Of a DNA stretch of 64,000 bases, positions 60,890-64,000 are shown piece after piece. The stretch spans positions 4,703,871-4,767,870 of the forward strand of contig NZ_CP147737.1 in the NCBI RefSeq assembly GCF_037265215.1. The letters run 5' to 3'. The notes beneath the pieces are model-generated. The model was given only the letters and a program-made list of their open reading frames with translations, was not told the DNA's origin and made no database searches. The DNA comes from Xenorhabdus griffiniae. GTDB lineage: Bacteria > Pseudomonadota > Gammaproteobacteria > Enterobacterales > Enterobacteriaceae. A program made the translations under genes and the position numbers. Numbering within the stretch: the first letter of the stretch is position 1; every line of letters starts with the position of its first letter.

Positions 60890-62506
60890 CTATTTTTTCT
60901 CACGGGTATGCAAGCCACGTTTTTCCAGGCTACGGAAAATAACTTGCTGCTGGATAATAGTAACCAAGTTACTGACGATGTAGTACAGCACCAGACCAGA
61001 TGGGAACCACAGGAAGAAAACCGTGAACACAACAGGCATATAGGTCATGATCTTCTGCTGCATTGGATCAGTCACAGTAGTCGGTGACAGTTTCTGGATA
61101 ACAAACATGGTCACACCCATCAGCAATGGCAGGATGTAGTAAGGATCTTGAGCAGACAAGTCTTTAATCCAACCAATGAATGGGGCATGGCGCAATTCAA
61201 CAGAACCCATCAACATGTAATACAATGCCAGGAAGATTGGCATCTGAATCACCAGAGGCAAACAACCACCCAGCGGGTTCACTTTCTCTGTCTTATACAG
61301 CGCCATCATTTCCTGGCTCATGCGCTGGCGGTCATCACCAAAACGCTCACGCATTGCCGTGATTTTTGGCTGCAACAGACGCATTTTCGCCATTGAGGTA
61401 TATTGCGCCTTGGTCAGCGGGTACATGATACCGCGCACGATAAAGGTAATCGCAATAATGGAGAAGCCCCAGTTACCAATGAACTCATGCAGGAATTTCA
61501 GCAACTTGAACAACGGCTGAGAAATAAACCACAACCAACCGTAATCCACGGTCAGATCCAGATGTGGTGCAACCGCTGCCATTTTGTCCTGAATTTCAGG
61601 GCCAACCCACAGGGTAGAAGAGATATTCTGCTGGCTATTCGGCGCAATATTGATGTCTTCACCTTTGTACCCGATGATCGCCATTTTTTGGTTTTTCAGG
61701 TCTTTGGTATAGAAAGTACTGGTTTTGCTTTCTCCCGGAACCCACGCAGTGGCGAAATATTGCTGGAGCATTGCTACCCAGCCGCCTTTTGTGGTCACGG
61801 AAAGCGCTTTACTTTCAATATCATCAAATTTGTATTTTTCGTATTTTTCTTCATCAGAAGAGTAAGCAGCACCACGATAAGTATGCAAAGCAAAGTTGCT
61901 ACTACCAGTATCACGATGTTTTGGCAGCTCAACGCTCTGCTTCAACTGACCGAAAAAGGCCATCTGTAATGGTTTGTCAGTGACGTTATTGATGTTGTAA
62001 TCAACAGAAACTGCATAGTCGCCACGTTTTAAAACGAAGGTCTTGACATAAACAACACCGTCCGGCGCAGTATAAGTCATTGGAATACGCAATTCATTCT
62101 GACCATCAGCCAGAACAAAGTTATCCTGAGAGGCATGATAAAGTGGGCGTTCAGCTTGATTATCGGGGCCATTGATACCCGTTAATCCACTTTGAGCCTG
62201 GTAAGTAAATTCAGGGGTTGTTTCCAGCAATTTGAACGGAGTTTTGGAACCGAGAGTATCAGGATAGGCCAGCAGATCAGCCTCCTCGATATCACCGCCA
62301 CGGGTATTAATGTGCAATGAAAGCACATCCGTTTTCACGGTGATCAGTTTACCTTGCCCACTGCTTGCTTCGCTACTCAGCGTAGTATTTGCTTGCTGCG
62401 TGATCTGGGCCGTTGGTTGTGGGTTTTTATCATTTTCCCACGCCTGCCAGACCAAGAACGAAACAAACAGCAAAGCGATGAGAAGAAGATTGCGTTGCGA
62501 ATCCAT
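60890..62506 (-). CDS. yidC: Membrane protein insertase YidC
   Basis: 538 residues. N-terminal membrane anchor ([20 protein letters not shown]), a large periplasmic P1 domain (about 60-330), and the conserved five-helix core with [20 protein letters not shown] (the Arg of the hydrophilic groove), [20 protein letters not shown] and [16 protein letters not shown]. Inserts membrane proteins alone or with SecYEG. 2 bp after yidD in the standard order. Confidence 0.97.
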   Translation of the reverse strand: MDSQRNLLLIALLFVSFLVWQAWENDKNPQPTAQITQQANTTLSSEASSGQGKLITVKTDVLSLHINTRGGDIEEADLLAYPDTLGSKTPFKLLETTPEFTYQAQSGLTGINGPDNQAERPLYHASQDNFVLADGQNELRIPMTYTAPDGVVYVKTFVLKRGDYAVSVDYNINNVTDKPLQMAFFGQLKQSVELPKHRDTGSSNFALHTYRGAAYSSDEEKYEKYKFDDIESKALSVTTKGGWVAMLQQYFATAWVPGESKTSTFYTKDLKNQKMAIIGYKGEDINIAPNSQQNISSTLWVGPEIQDKMAAVAPHLDLTVDYGWLWFISQPLFKLLKFLHEFIGNWGFSIIAITFIVRGIMYPLTKAQYTSMAKMRLLQPKITAMRERFGDDRQRMSQEMMALYKTEKVNPLGGCLPLVIQMPIFLALYYMLMGSVELRHAPFIGWIKDLSAQDPYYILPLLMGVTMFVIQKLSPTTVTDPMQQKIMTYMPVVFTVFFLWFPSGLVLYYIVSNLVTIIQQQVIFRSLEKRGLHTREKK

Positions 62507-62508
62507 CG

Positions 62509-62769
62509 TTAATGTTCTCTGTTATCGTCGTTTTTTTTAGGTGGGACAGGATCATCACCACCTTCGTGTAAAGGGTGGCATTTTAATACGCGTTTCACTG
62601 TTAACCAACTGCCTTTTATCATCCCAAACCTGCGCAATGCCTCTATGCCATAGTGGGAACAAGTAGGATTGAAACGACAACGAGGCCCCAGCAGTGGACT
62701 AATCACTAACTGATAACCCCTGATTAAAGCAATCAGGAGGCGCGAGCCAAGCGACAGTGACGACGCCAT
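62509..62769 (-). CDS. yidD: Membrane protein insertion efficiency factor YidD
   Basis: 86 residues. Amphipathic N-terminus then [40 protein letters not shown] and [17 protein letters not shown], the full family signature with three conserved Cys. Overlaps the rnpA 3' end by 37 bp, as in other enterics. Confidence 0.96.
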   Translation of the reverse strand: MASSLSLGSRLLIALIRGYQLVISPLLGPRCRFNPTCSHYGIEALRRFGMIKGSWLTVKRVLKCHPLHEGGDDPVPPKKNDDNREH

Positions 62770-63092
62770 AATTTGCCCAAAGCTTCCGTTAGCTCACGGT
62801 TATCGAGCTCAGCGACCCCTTTCCTCACCAAAACCACAAAATCCATTGGAGGCAATTTATGCTGGTTTAAACGAAAACTTTCACGAGCCAGTCGCTTGAT
62901 ACGATTACGCTCATGGGCGCGTTTAACATTTTTTTTGGCGACGGTTAGACCGATGCGGGGATGCCCCAGCTCATTCAAGCGTCCAAGAATTGTTAACTCT
63001 GCGGAGCTTGCCCGTTGCGGCTGCTGGAAAACATAAGTGAAATGCTCGGGAGTTAACAAACGTAACTCCCTCGGAAAAGCGAGCTTAACCAC
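62733..63092 (-). CDS. rnpA: Ribonuclease P protein component
   Basis: 119 residues. [40 protein letters not shown] (RNR motif contacting P RNA) and [20 protein letters not shown]. Binds the catalytic RNA and the pre-tRNA leader. 17 bp after rpmH in the same transcript. Confidence 0.96.
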   Translation of the reverse strand: MVKLAFPRELRLLTPEHFTYVFQQPQRASSAELTILGRLNELGHPRIGLTVAKKNVKRAHERNRIKRLARESFRLNQHKLPPMDFVVLVRKGVAELDNRELTEALGKLWRRHCRLARAS

Positions 63093-63109
63093 TTGGTTGG
63101 TTAGCTTTA

Positions 63110-64000
<891 letters not shown>

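Overview
The window comes from a gammaproteobacterial chromosome, Enterobacterales. The most likely source is Morganellaceae such as Xenorhabdus or Photorhabdus. This is inferred from the AT-rich host genes, an intact cpxR-cpxA/cpxP pair, the conserved mnmE-yidC-yidD-rnpA-rpmH block leading to the dnaA promoter region, and IS630/IS5-type elements and P2-like prophage accessory genes of the kind I associate with those genera. Genus is an inference; no rRNA gene is present.

Region 1 (1-14530, minus strand) is an O-antigen gene cluster read from a JUMPStart/ops element near 14500. It holds rfbB (frameshifted), rfbA, rfbC, an NAD-dependent sugar epimerase/dehydratase, the flippase wzx, an acetyltransferase, a GT2 glycosyltransferase, the polymerase wzy, two GT4-type glycosyltransferases and the start of manC. 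It is broken up by an IS5-family copy, an IS630 copy and an IS1/IS630 chimeric scar, all with damaged transposase genes. rfbD is not seen.

Region 2 (14720-17544) is the Cpx envelope-stress system: cpxA and cpxR on minus, divergent cpxP on plus, a CpxR box between them and a terminator after cpxP.

Region 3 (17504-52196) is a nearly complete 34.7 kb P2-like prophage inserted at the cpxP terminator, bounded by 23-bp direct repeats (attL, attR). In order it carries integrase and C repressor; Cox-type regulators and small early genes; Dam methylase and a PAPS-reductase-like protein; replication protein A; a tin/old-like accessory gene; a P2-like cos site; portal, terminase and capsid genes Q-P-O-N-M-L-X; a lysis cassette with an embedded Rz1; R-S-V-W-J-I-H-G; an invertible tail-fibre segment with its own serine invertase; an inverted U-T-E/E'-FII-FI block with a probable -1 ribosomal frameshift; D; ogr; and, before attR, a zinc-ribbon membrane protein and a toxin-antitoxin pair.

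Region 4 (52197-64000) begins with a 121-bp relic of a second phage A gene and another toxin-antitoxin pair. An LPS glycosyltransferase and an O-antigen ligase-like gene (waaL) follow, then a CdsA-like enzyme. Next come a frameshifted RelE-like toxin with an XRE antitoxin, a decayed IS4-family element with 48-bp terminal inverted repeats and a piece of a tyrosine integrase. The core block mnmE, yidC, yidD, rnpA, rpmH comes last. The final 750 bp form the rpmH/dnaA regulatory region; the dnaA start is not recognised before position 64000.

The O-antigen cluster, glycosyltransferase and waaL together make and attach surface polysaccharide. The prophage adds a switchable receptor-binding fibre, a pairing of possible interest because the same polysaccharide is a plausible phage receptor.
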